A stretch of DNA of 43,690 bases from Lingula anatina (taxonomy: Eukaryota > Brachiopoda > Lingulata > Lingulida > Lingulidae): positions 1 to 43,690 of the forward strand of contig NW_019776144.1 of assembly GCF_001039355.2 (NCBI RefSeq), read 5' to 3'. Shown in pieces: positions 1 through 8,904 of the stretch. The position numbers and the translations under genes were made by a program. The notes beneath the pieces were generated by a model. That model was not told the DNA's origin. It saw only the letters and a list, made by a program, of their open reading frames with translations, and made no database searches. Each line of letters starts with the position of its first letter. Within the stretch, counting starts at the first letter, position 1.

Positions 1-970
1 ATTCCCAGTCCACTGGGAAGAATGCAAAGAATGAAGTAAGAGTGCTCAGCAATTGACGAAGAAAACCATGAACAATGGAGACAAGAAAAAACCTGTAGCA
101 TGTGAAGAAGGCAACTAAGTTCACTGAGCAAGCTCGACCTAGTTCTATCTCACATAAGCCTCCTTGTGAGTGAATATGAGGCAGAATTATTCTTACCTTT
201 TTTTTTTTTACTTTTTTTCAGAAGAAAGAACTAATTGAAAACAGATAGCATAAAAATCAAATTAGTGAAAAATAAGTGAATTATAAATTTAGCCTTTTTT
301 GCAACATACCTCATGCTCTTGCATTGTTCTTGGTCATTTTTTCCTAAGAGAGCAGCCTTGTAAGGCGATGAGGTTAGCACTGCTGCATTCTTTTTTATGG
401 GCCTGCTTTGATTGAAGCTTTGAAGAGGGGATAAGTCGTTAATAATTTCCCTGATTCCTTATTCCTTGAACGGATTCTGAATTCTGTTTGTTTTGAAGTG
501 GAGGTTGAATGGGTATGTCCGAGGCAGGGCTATCACCCCTTTCTGTCTCCATGGGATACTGCAGACTGTGTTGCAGTACCCAGTCATAGTGACTGACATC
601 CTGGCCTCATCTTGTAATCTGACCAATCAGCTTGGCATTTCTTTTTCTTTCACTTGCTGCATCATATCGCTACACCACCCGACACAGAGCCTCTACCTCA
701 ACAATTGACCAGTTGAGGACTTTGCTGGCCACAATTATCTCTAACTCCCCTGGCAAGGAAGTTGGCAATGACATGGCAGCAATTCTTTCTTCCAAACAGG
801 AATACTATAACCAAGCTGTCAGCATTTATGGTTTCAATATCTAAGGTATAATTATACTAGTTGTAATTCTTGCACATGTAGCTAATTACATTGGCCTTGA
901 GACCATCTGCTGAGCTCTTCTCCAGCATTTCTAATACCGGACTCCCCATGATCATTTCTTTGGACTCGTG
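1..970. other. Upstream stretch with no recognised gene
   Basis: I see no convincing coding region, splice-bounded exon or RNA gene. A T-rich tract lies near 199-220. Two overlapping plus-strand ORFs of about 70 codons lie between 493 and 844, but neither resembles a family I know. The surrounding kilobases are transposon relics, so this is probably the same kind of material. Confidence 0.4.
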
Positions 971-1056
971 GCTATGACCAGACTTCAAAAAAGACATTGC
1001 ATGATATCTCATGCCTGGACGATATGTGTTGGACAGGGCCTCCAGTCTCTAGTGGA

Positions 1057-1270
1057 TTAGGAAAATGGCATCTGATTATCAGGTGTGGAACTTTCATTAG
1101 AATGTAGGTTGCAAGGAGAGTTGTCACCAATTGGATAGGCAGCTGTAATTTCTGCTGATAGTTGTTCAGTAGGCTGTGCGTCTGGCTCGTCTGTGACCAG
1201 CGTCCCCTTATATTCATCGTCTGCAAAAACATTAGAATCAAATGGCCAGAGACCACATATCCTGAAACCG
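1057..1270 (-). pseudogene. Pogo/Tigger-like DDE transposase C-terminal fragment
   Basis: The minus-strand reading contains GFRICGLWPFDSNVF followed by an acidic stretch (ADDEY). This matches the C-terminal end of pogo/Tigger/jerky-type DDE transposases, where a G(F/L)xxxGI(Y/F)PFxxxxF motif with trailing acidic residues follows the catalytic domain. Nothing upstream in frame continues into a DDE core; it is replaced by a TTTGC-rich palindromic stretch. The rest of the frame to 1057 is Ser/Thr/Pro-rich, as such tails are. It is a short relic with no sign of function. Family assignment rests on this one motif. Confidence 0.6.
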
Positions 1271-1282
1271 TGAATGGTCCTC

Positions 1283-1420
1283 AAAAATTTGCTGCAAACT
1301 GTAATTCCTTCTTGCAAATTTGCTGCAATATGGCTGCTAATTTGCAGCAAAAATTTTTTCTTGCAAACTCGTTATTGCAAACTTTTAATTTTGCTAAGGG
1401 CAAGTAACTGTTTGCAAAGA
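1283..1420. repeat. Cluster of TTTGCTGCAA / TTGCAGCAAA inverted repeats
   Basis: TTTGCTGCAA occurs near 1287 and again near 1318, and its complement TTTGCAGCAAA near 1340. Further TTGCAAA words follow near 1362, 1376 and 1410. The second and third copies can form a stem around a spacer of about 12 nt. It lies directly beside the pogo-like fragment and may be a subterminal transposon region. Confidence 0.5.
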
Positions 1421-1824
1421 AGAATGTGCTTAGATGTACTTTCATAGCTTCTACAGATGTCAATGCATTTCTCTAGAGTCAAGTTTCATTTTTGAAAGAG
1501 ATGTTTTCTCACATTTCTATCATTAACACGAATTATAATTTTGCCTCTAAGTAGAGTGTCTTTCATGCTGTCTCAAAAATTGATATTAGATAGTTCTTTC
1601 AGAGCACTTGCACATGAGTCTTCTATCATCTCACTTTGAGCCTGAGATCTTGTGTTAAACTGGTACTTTGTAATGTTATAATTACTTGTTCTAGACCAAC
1701 AACGCGAGAGACTAAAAAATACACATTGACTCTTCACTCTCTTTATTAGCCACTCCTCTGTGCATGCGTATGAGATTATTCATTGCATTGTAATGTAAAA
1801 CATTACATTACTGTTTCTTCAGCA

Positions 1825-2118
1825 CTTTCTCTCCAATCTCTATTTCACACTCTTTTTCATTACCTGATTGATCTGCATTATCAATACAGTTGCCCTGCAT
1901 AACAATTTTCTACTCAATTTCTGCAATTTGCATTTCTCTATAACTTGATCTTGGATCTGTTTCATTGTCTGCCCACCAAGTGCACAAAATCTGGCTTTTT
2001 GCCTCAGTCTGGTCACAAATTGAACAACTGTCTTTGACGATTCTTGCTGCATTTGGTGGTCAGATTTTTCCTTCCACTCATCGAGAATGAGTGTCAAGTT
2101 TCCTAGGGATGCTGTCAT
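1825..2118 (-). pseudogene. Retrotransposon gag-like fragment, copy 1
   Basis: The reading of about 92 codons contains VVQFVTRLRQKARFC, then IQDQVIEKCKLQKLSRKLL. This is the pattern of gypsy-type gag capsid regions (a helix with LxxFVTxLRxLAxxC, then IRDQxVxGxxxxxLRxKLL). No zinc knuckle or pol follows. The same segment recurs at 8482-8890 on the same strand beside the same Harbinger-like relic, so the two were amplified as one unit. Confidence 0.6.
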
Positions 2119-2280
2119 TATATATTCTCAAAGCGTCAATGATACAAATAAGAAGTGACTTCTTATATTATTCTGGTTTAGCATCTATATTTTACTGACA
2201 AGAGTAAAAAGTCCACAGTTGTTTCCATAACTTGTAAGTTTTCTTGTTTATTTTGACCTAACATTACTGGCTCTGGTGGT

Positions 2281-3195
2281 TTAACATAGACCAAGGGTGA
2301 AGTATATTTGGTCTGACCTTTTGATTAGCCACCTTCTGCCATCGCTGACATTAGAGTTAGAAAGGAGAGTAGATTGGCGCCACTGCAATAAGGCATTTGA
2401 AGGTATGGTGATTCTTATAATTTGAAAACAAATCGCCTTGCCTTGCAAAATCCCTAGGCATCTGTACAATAAACTCCGTACAATCAATTGAACATCTCAC
2501 ATTTTTAAAGCCTTTGAAACTCTTAGGTTCAAAGTTCAAAATTGAACTTTGAAACTCTTAGGCATAAACTTTCCTAAAGTGGACCGATCTGGAAACATGT
2601 CAGCCTTCAAATCTGTAAAATGAAAAAAAAGAAATTGTTCCCATGTTGTAAAAATGCAGCGTACTAAAGTAGTTGATATATTGAATAAAAAACTCAGTAT
2701 AACAAAACCATATCCATGACACAATCGGACCAACATAATAAAAAGTTCATCAATGGGTTTCAGACTCTTACAAGGTCTATGGGGTAGGTTCCAATATTTG
2801 AGATTATTCACAGCAGGCCCAAGAAAATTGCACAACGTCATAAAGTGAGTCAATGTCAGTCCAATAAAGAACTTCATCTGCTTGGGGTTATCTTTCACAG
2901 AATCAAACGACAATGGAGGCTTTCTCTTACTAATGCTCCCAGATGGTGTAATGGGGGTTGACGAGGTTTTCAGCTTGTTTTTCAACAGCATTTTTTCCAC
3001 TTTACATTGGAGGTACATTTTTTCATATGCAGTCTGTGAAGCTGCATCAGCTACTACCTTTTCGTCAGCTTCTGCCTTGTCCATCAAGTGACAATGACAG
3101 GCAGCTTCAGTTTGAATCCCAACAGAAGCCATCTGGAATGTACAAAAAAAAAAAGTTGTCATTAAGCAAGAAAAATTATTTAAAAGTAGAACCAT
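2281..3195 (-). pseudogene. Harbinger/ISL2EU-like DDE transposase relic, copy 1
   Basis: Reading from 3195 downward: an N-terminal part starting MASVGIQTEAACHCHLMD; a predicted helical HTH_Tnp_4-like part (KPIDELFIMLVRLCHGYG, then LFNISTTLVRCIFTTW); FPDRSTLGKFMPKSFK; and, after a frame break near 2540, the start of a DDE_Tnp_4 catalytic domain. That part has CSIDCTEFIVQMPRDFARQG with the first catalytic Asp (D of IDCTE), then SNYKNHHTFKCLIAVAP. The order HTH, then D(C)TE, then FSxYKxHxTxKxLxxxxP is characteristic of ISL2EU/IS4EU-type Harbinger-superfamily transposases. The frame breaks at 2540 and again after AVAP, and no later catalytic residues are found. A second copy lies at 8905-9736. 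Confidence 0.75.
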
Positions 3196-3388
3196 TAATT
3201 AAGAGAGTTAAATTTACTTGGCATGGGTCATTTGATTGAACCTTTCTCAGATATTTCCCAAAAGAAAAGTTTCTCACTACTTACTGAAAATTTCAGCTTA
3301 GTTTAGATACAAGGGCTGGACATAAAGGACCTCACATCCCACCTGTCCACAGTGAAGTAAAACGTTTATGTCTAGCCCTGGACACCTA

Positions 3389-3592
3389 TCACTGCTTTTC
3401 AATGTCTGTCGGCATCTTGCGACATTTCTGGCAAACACACCAGGTTGGTGATGCCACATCAGGCTGTGGATGGTATACACCTGGCTGTTGCACTGGAGGC
3501 TGTAACATGTCACAAACTAGACTTGGATGCTTCTCAGCCATGTACAAACATATGGCTCTCAACTGCTCTATATCCATTTTAGAAGTAGCATT
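3389..3592 (-). pseudogene. P2X7 intracellular (P2RX7_C)-like exon, truncated by stop
   Basis: A splice acceptor (ttcag before AATGCT) opens an exon reading MDIEQLRAICLYMAEKHPSL, then a Pro/Gln-rich linker, then WCVCQKCRKMPTDIEKQ and a TGA. WCxCxxCxxMPTxxE is the zinc-coordinating signature of the P2X7 cytoplasmic C-terminal domain, which is also found alone in many invertebrate proteins. In that family two Cys normally follow directly; here the frame stops. A displaced frame downstream (3298-3380) still has a weakly family-like stretch (RHKRFTSLW), so the gene is broken by a frameshift or deletion. The exon joins in frame to the Arg/Gly-rich exon at 3928-4158. Confidence 0.65.
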
Positions 3593-3927
3593 CTGAAAAA
3601 TTAAGCAGTAGATTTAAAAATAAATAGTTTATGCAAATCTGCCCTGCCAAATGTATTATTCATTCTTGATTTTTCTTTAGGTCGTCAACATACAGTAATT
3701 TCCTAATGCTCAAAACTTTTGGCTAGTATTAGAGTGCAATCTTATGTCATTTATGAGTTCTTCTCAACTATAGCAGGGATTTTAGAGAAGTGTGTTATTT
3801 AAAGACAGATCATAATTATGATGTTTTCATTGCACATTTCCCTACCTTTTTGCCAAATTAAAAAAAAAACAGTTTAGCAGAACATATACCTAATACAAAT
3901 CACCTAAATTAAATAACCTTCTCTTAC

Positions 3928-4158
3928 CCTCATTGTTTCTTGTCTTTTCATAAGATTTTCCGCAGCAACTTCTGCCATTTGGTCCCTCGATGATCTCTGT
4001 GAAGATCTGCTTCTTCTAGATACCCTGCTAACTCCTCTTCCTCTTCTACCTCTTCCATCCCTTTCTCTACCACCTTTGCTTCTACCTCTTCGGCCTCTAC
4101 CTGTTCTTGGTCTTACACCTTCCTCAGTACTCTGCACTACTACTACTTGAACTAAAAC
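3928..4158 (-). pseudogene. Arg/Gly/Ser-rich 5' exon of the broken P2RX7_C-like gene
   Basis: The exon is bounded by an acceptor (gccag, upper end) and a donor (AGG before gtaaga, lower end). It encodes a basic low-complexity chain (RPRTGRGRRGRSKGG, then RGRRGRGVSRVSRRSRSS) followed by a short helix ending RQETMR. Its last codon is complete, so it splices in phase 0 to the exon at 3389-3592. Arg-rich linkers ahead of a P2RX7_C domain fit invertebrate proteins of this type. No initiating exon was identified. Confidence 0.5.
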
Positions 4159-4439
4159 CTGGCAAAAGTTTACTTTCTTGAAAAAAGTCCAATAATGATT
4201 CAAATAGTACTGAGTAGGTTAACAAATGAATGTACATGTACGGCTATGTGTACATACACGCACCTTTGTACATAAATCTGCATTTTGCCCTTAATCCAAA
4301 ATAATGATAATGATAATAAATAATATATACAACTACTTGTACTACTTAGGGTGAGATGATACATTGTTACCCAAGGGATATATATAATCAGTTTAAGAGG
4401 TATACAAATCATTAGATTTGTGCTTTATCACAGGCGCTG

Positions 4440-4606
4440 AAATCTGACATGTTACTTACAGAAAATGGCAGCTTAGTTTAATGCAGGATCAGGTGATGTA
4501 TGATTACCTGAAGTTAGGTGAAGTGATTCCATTGCTAGAGAGCTAGTGTGGAGGGGTGAGCTGGCCCTATTTCCTGTCCTGGGAGTGGCACCACTACACT
4601 ACCCCC
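4440..4606 (-). repeat. Putative 3' LTR/terminus of the HhH-fronted element
   Basis: On the minus strand a purine-rich tract (AGAAGAGGGGG, about 4606-4616) is followed by TGTAGTGGTGCC. That resembles the TGTAGTGGCTG start of the better defined LTRs at 11.5-13.2 kb. A polypurine tract directly before TG is expected at the internal/3' LTR junction. No matching 5' copy is seen, so the lower boundary is a guess. Confidence 0.35.
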
Positions 4607-5522
4607 TCTTCTAAATAAAAGTCAGACACAGTGGAAATGTCCCTTGTCTTCAGCCTGCTGGGCACTGAGCACAGCATGCCATGCTGCGCCCTACCCTGGC
4701 CACATGTCATGACCAGAGAGGGCCCTGGGCAAGCCTCCACTGAGAGGTACCACTCCTCAGCAATGGTTACATACAAGACAACTCTACTGCCCCGTGGACT
4801 CGGACGGGAACCTGTCCACGTAGAGGCGTCTGGCATTCCTGGCTCTGATAGCCAGCACCTCCTGTCAGGTGCAGCCCCAGATGGCTGCTATCACCGCCCC
4901 TGTCCACCCCAGGTCTGCTGGGGTCCCATGCTTGTTGGGCTTGCACGGGAAGTGCGGAGAATCAGTCCCTAGCAAGACCCTGCTCCTATCCAGCTGTGCC
5001 ACCACCACTCTTCTACCAGGAAGGGAGTCTTCCTGGGACCCTATCCTGAAATAAGTGTTTGGATATGCCAGAATCCATCGCTGCAAGATACCTAGGGACT
5101 TGGAAAAGGTGCAGGTGTATGAGCTGATTATGACCCACTGGGATGCACTGTAGGCGCATCAAGAGGGAGAACAGTGCGTCGTCCTCACCTCCTGGCAGAC
5201 CTCTGCAGTGCAGAACGAGAACCTTGGCCGGGGTCAACCATTGTAACACCCTCTCCTGCCTCAGCCCCATCAGTGAGGAGATAAGAAATTTAAGGGCTCA
5301 TGTCCGTCTACTCGCCATATCCCGACCAGAGAGACTGGCCAGAAAGATGTGAAGCAAATGGGCCTCAAAGGCAGGAGTCTCTGTTTCCCGTCCCCCACAG
5401 TCAAGTACCGGGCATTCATGACAGGAGGGAGCACGCATACCAACTGCAGTCGTGGCAATGCGGTGTGGAGGTGGTGTTACTTCCGCCTGCCACCCTATAG
5501 CCTTGTTACTTGTACCTACCAT
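4594..5522 (-). pseudogene. Degenerate ORFs of an unidentified repeat protein
   Basis: Successive minus-strand frames (5522-5298, 5270-5013, 5086-4865, 4836-4594) look like one decayed reading frame. Visible pieces are HECPVLDCGG (possible metal-binding Cys/His), AFEAHLLHIFLASLSGRD, MGLRQERVLQWLTPAKVL and GGEDDALFSLLMRLQCIPVG. The last piece recurs at 9829-10053 with amino-acid conservation above drift, so it was once coding in a repeat family. I do not recognise the domain. It lies inside the region flanked by the HhH ORF and the putative 3' LTR and may be that element's distal coding part. Confidence 0.45.
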
Positions 5523-5797
5523 AACCTATGTTGGGAGAGGGCCTGGTTGCATCTGAGGGGGTCGCTGCCATGGCGGCAGCAGACTTGGACTTCAAGCGTC
5601 TGCCATGCCTCGTTCATCTTGTGGGCCTCTCACTCAGCTCCACCTGTTCTGCCCAACTCACTAAACTCTGCCTCTCACTCAGCTCCACCTGTTCTGCCCA
5701 ACTCACTAAACTATGTTTCTCCGTTAAAACACTATTACATCCAAACATTGGACACATGTTAGGACTCTGCGCACTAGGTCCTGCGCCCACGGCACTG

Positions 5798-6340
5798 CTA
5801 ATGCCCCCTTGACTGGAGCCACCACTCTGCCTGGTCTGGCTGCCACCCTGTTGGTCTGACATCACGGTACAGTCCACACTGGTCTTGTGTGACCTCTCTT
5901 TGCTGCTGCCTGCCTTGCATACAAGCAAGGCTCAGTCCACACTGCTCTTGTGTGACCCCACTCGGCCGATTCCCATCTTGTATAAAAGCAAGTCTCGGTC
6001 CACACTGGTCCCGTGTGACCACACCTGGCTGCATAGTTGCATGTCTGATCCCACTAGTCTGTCGATCTTGGCCTTGTGTGAATGGACCTGGCTGGTACAC
6101 TGCACCATAATTCTCACAACTTCTCCTAGTGTAAGCTGAGGCTGGCTCCGTTTTCCAGTGTACAGTAGCCTGTCTCACTTGGCTGGTTTCTTTATTCCGC
6201 CCAGGGTTACGCATATCATGAGTGACTGGAATTTTAACGTCAGTATCATTACCCTGCCCTGGATTCTCGGGACTTATTCCCCACGGAATTATGCTCAACA
6301 GCCCTCTAGCTGGCCCACGAGATTGCTGTCTGGAACCCAC
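5798..6340 (-). CDS. Repeat-element ORF with VTxxQCGxxLA tandem repeats
   Basis: An open frame of 180 codons is rich in Gln, Arg, Gly and Pro, with no recognised fold. Its C-terminal half carries degenerate tandem repeats: VTRDQCGPRLAFIQ, VTQEQCGLSLACMQ, VTQDQCGLYRDV. At DNA level these come from units of about 63 bp starting cagtccacactgg near 5871, 5934 and 5997. It follows the helix-hairpin-helix ORF on the same strand and is probably the next part of the same element's polyprotein. No protease, reverse transcriptase or integrase motif is present. Confidence 0.4.
   Translation of the reverse strand: MGSRQQSRGPARGLLSIIPWGISPENPGQGNDTDVKIPVTHDMRNPGRNKETSQVRQATVHWKTEPASAYTRRSCENYGAVYQPGPFTQGQDRQTSGIRHATMQPGVVTRDQCGPRLAFIQDGNRPSGVTQEQCGLSLACMQGRQQQREVTQDQCGLYRDVRPTGWQPDQAEWWLQSRGH
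5868..6060. repeat. Tandem repeat, about 63-bp unit, three degenerate copies
   Basis: The words cagtccacactgg / cggtccacactgg and cttgtgtgacc / ccgtgtgacc recur at about 63-bp spacing near 5871, 5934 and 5997. The units keep reading frame and generate the QCG repeats of the minus-strand ORF. Confidence 0.6.
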
Positions 6341-6531
6341 AGGAATCCCCCAGGTGTCTGGTTAACACCGCCTGCTCCAGGTTCACGTAACTCGTCTCCA
6401 GCATGTAACTCGTCTCCAGCATGTGTAGAGACCACCGTCTGCACTGACGTGGAGACCATTTCTCTCATCCCCTCTCCTTGTCTGTACAGGTGTAGAAACC
6501 ATACACCTCTCGTCAGCCCTTGGTACTTCAC

Positions 6532-6870
6532 TCAAGGGTGACCGAATGGGTGTAGAAGTCCATAAACACCCAATCCCGAAACCCAAAGAACTACTGGGTT
6601 CCCTTGACACCATTTTCTGATCAGAGCTGGTGTTACCTCCAGAGCTTGCGGTACTGCAGAGAGGGTGGTATTTGGAGTAAAGTCCAATAACTCCAACACA
6701 TCATCAGTAAACTTCTTTCGAGTTATTAATTGTAATAACTCCCTGGTGATTTGTCCACTACTTTGTCTTGCTGACACCAAAGTTTCAGCTATTTTGTCAC
6801 TTACACTTGGTATTAGTGATAGCTCCTGAACATCAGCTGAGTTGACCTTTATGACATGCACATAGGCCAT
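6532..6870 (-). CDS. Helix-hairpin-helix (ComEA-type) ORF at the front of a repeat element
   Basis: The 112-codon ORF starts MAYVHVIKVNSADVQELSLI. Residues of about 8-45 have the helix-hairpin-helix pattern VKxNxAxxxELxxIPxVxxxxAxxLVxxR, as in ComEA-type DNA-binding HhH domains; here the hairpin reads IPSVSDKIAETLVSAR. A second amphipathic helix pair follows (ITRELLQLITRKKFTDDVLE). The ATG lies about 190 nt downstream of a TGGTGGTAGC motif (near 7051) that resembles a primer-binding site. It heads a minus-strand series of decayed ORFs to 4594, so I read it as the first ORF of a non-autonomous LTR-type element rather than a host gene. A host nucleic-acid-binding protein exon is the alternative. 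Confidence 0.5.
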   Translation of the reverse strand: MAYVHVIKVNSADVQELSLIPSVSDKIAETLVSARQSSGQITRELLQLITRKKFTDDVLELLDFTPNTTLSAVPQALEVTPALIRKWCQGNPVVLWVSGLGVYGLLHPFGHP

Positions 6871-7093
6871 TCCAGAAATGCACCCACAATTTAAGTGTTA
6901 TTTGCAAAATTTCTACAAAACAGTAATGTCTGCCTTAGCAAACCGCTGAATAAACAAGAAAAACGGCTATTTGTATGAAAAAACAAACAACTAATAGTTT
7001 AAAACTTTTATACAGCAACGTGGGCTCGTTGTTTTTGCTACCACCAATATAGAAAACCCTTATGCTAATCAACTCTAGCTCCGGATATTTCTA

Positions 7094-7160
7094 TTAACCC
7101 TCTCATTGCCAGAGTCTCGAGTGACCTAGATAGCCCCCATTGCCAGTCATTAAAAAGAGC
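7094..7160. mobile_element. piggyBac-type terminus with TTAA target site
   Basis: TTAA at 7094-7097 is followed directly by CCCTCTCATTGCCAGAG, a piggyBac-like terminal sequence. CATTGCCAG recurs near 7139 as a subterminal repeat. TTAA is the exact target duplication of this superfamily. It marks the 3' end of the element carrying the minus-strand transposase relic at 7797-8190. No matching terminus with TTAA was found on the other side. Confidence 0.7.
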
Positions 7161-7796
7161 CATCTGGTGGCGAAATTGTAAACTACAGACCTACCTTATT
7201 TCGTTTTTTGTTTTTTTAGGCAAAATAATTTTAATTAATGCTATTTTAAACAAAGAATTAAGAAAAAGGATGCTTAAACTTCCAAATAAAATACAAACAA
7301 TACAGATAAATGACTTATTATGTATTTCTGTGACCAAAAATTATATCCCACTTTGCAATCTACACAAGTCTTGCTCTTCATTTAGAAGTTAACCAACATA
7401 AATCAAAACAACTGAACAACATTTATATGCTTTTTATGTTCATGAATAACAAGTAACACTTTAAAAACAGTAACAGATGATTTAAGTTCCAATTTAATGA
7501 AAACATCAATTATAATAAGACAATAAGAACAGTTCTTCAGGTAACAAGTCCGTGTGAAATACTGCACCATATTGCTTTGTTACTTGAAATTAAAAATATC
7601 AAGAAGTATTTCAGTAAACATATTTGTTTCAACATGATCTTTCTCACTGGATTAGTTACACATGAGAAAGGATATAATGAAATATATGCATATCCAATAA
7701 AACATGTCCACAGCTATGTTATAATCATCAGTGTATAACTGTTAACTGGTGAGTAAAACTTGGATTCATTGAGGACAGACAATAATAGGAAATTAT

Positions 7797-8190
7797 TTAG
7801 TCAAGTGCCAGTTTATAGTCCTTGAGGGTGTGGAATCGTTCAAAGCACACTGTAGGATGCATGGGTAGTTTACACTGCTTGCAGCGAAAAGTGCACTGAT
7901 GACGTTTTCGTTTACGATCTGAGCACACAACACAATCTAATCGCGACTTGTCAGTTGACTCCAAGAAGTGTCTTCCAGATAAACGAAACTCATCAAAAGT
8001 ATTGGCTTGTTGTCACAGTTTTATTTTGCATATATCCTGCTACTAATCCTTCAATAACAGAGACATGAAATTTCACAGTGTCCATAGGGGGATTGTTATC
8101 AGCATCATAAATAATTTTTGAATTTACCAATGCAATTTCCCGAAGGTGATGGTTAACATTCATATACCATTCATATGTCTTTCAACAGCC
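7797..8190 (-). pseudogene. piggyBac transposase C-terminal relic
   Basis: The upper part reads TYEWYMNVNHHLREIALVNS and FHVSVIEGLV, the helical end of the DDE_Tnp_1_7 catalytic domain. After two stops and a frame change near 7993 it continues RLSGRHFLESTDKSRLDC, then VVCSDRKRKRHQCTFRCKQC and CFERFHTLKDY, ending at a TAA. The closing Cys-rich finger (CxxC ... CxxC, then CFxxFHT) is the hallmark of piggyBac transposase C-termini. The catalytic Asp region is missing. A complete, active copy would be about 600 residues; this keeps about 120. Confidence 0.8.
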
Positions 8191-8194
8191 ATCT

Positions 8195-8480
8195 TATCAA
8201 TTAAACTTCTTCTGTATATACGTAGTCTATTTTTCCTTTCCTTTAATATACAATGCTACTTAAACAAAAAATCTAAAACAACCAGTAACATGCTATTTTT
8301 AGGGTGGACTACCTAATAGTTTTAAGTGCCTCGTGAAAGGGATTATTCTGCCCTTATTCACATAACCGAGTCCTTGTATTTCTGAAGCATACGTGAGATT
8401 CTCCCAGATCTCAAAACTTTTGAATCTCCCACTGAATCACTTTTAGTGCTTTCAGAGTCAGCATCCCTATGTACTGTTCA
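8195..8480. other. AT-rich junction between piggyBac relic and composite repeat
   Basis: A minus-strand reading near 8340-8460 is acidic and Ser-rich (ADSESTKSDSVGDSK), which could be an N-terminal piggyBac remnant, but this is too weak to assign. No TTAA-flanked terminus is visible. Confidence 0.25.
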
Positions 8481-8481
8481 A

Positions 8482-8890
8482 CTAGTTACTATAATAGTCA
8501 TAGGAATCATTCCTAACAACCATTTTTCCATTTTTCTGAACAACAGTTACTGGCTCTTCATTGAAGTTATTGGAGAGTTTGTTTTGTTTTGCTTGTTTCC
8601 TCAGCACTTTCTCTCTAATCTCTATTTCACACTCTTTTGCATTACCTGATTGATCTGAATTGTTTATCAATACAGTTGCCCTGCATAACAATTTTCTTCT
8701 CAATTTCTGCAATTTGCATTTCTCTATAACTTGATCTTGGATCTGTTCCGTTGTCTACCCACCAAATGCGCAAAATTTGGCTTTTTGCCTCAGTCTGGTC
8801 ACAAATTAATCAACTGTCTCTGACAATTCTTGTTGCATTTGGTGCTCAGATGTTTCCTTCCACTCATCAATAATGAGTGTCAAGTTTCCC
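8482..8890 (-). pseudogene. Retrotransposon gag-like fragment, copy 2
   Basis: Homologous to the copy at 1825-2118 (IQDQVIEKCKLQKLRRKLL, preceded by FVTRLRQKAKFCAFGG). It extends further 3', through a Lys/Gln-rich linker to EEPVTVVQKNGK. Stops interrupt the upper half. It is followed at once by the second Harbinger-like relic. About 95 bp present in copy 1 between the two parts (2120-2215) are deleted here. Confidence 0.6.
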
Positions 8891-8904
8891 AAGGATGCAA
8901 GAGT

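Larger units (their letters stand above)
4440..7075 (-). mobile_element. Non-autonomous LTR-type element with HhH ORF (degenerate)
   Basis: Minus-strand order: PBS-like TTGGTGGTAGC near 7051, leader of about 180 nt, HhH ORF (6870-6532), QCG-repeat ORF (6340-5798), decayed frames (5522-4594), purine tract, then a TGTAGTGG terminus near 4606. No reverse transcriptase is visible. The 5' LTR side is cut by the piggyBac terminus at the TTAA at 7094. Limits and unity of the element are inference. Confidence 0.4.

Noticed and set aside
5349-5762. 137-codon plus-strand ORF
   Set aside because: It is a shadow of the decayed minus-strand repeat frames, with a local direct repeat (ctcagctccacctgttctgc) extending it by chance.
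5868-6060. CRISPR-like array
   Set aside because: Units are degenerate, adjacent without unique spacers, and keep a reading frame; the genome is eukaryotic.
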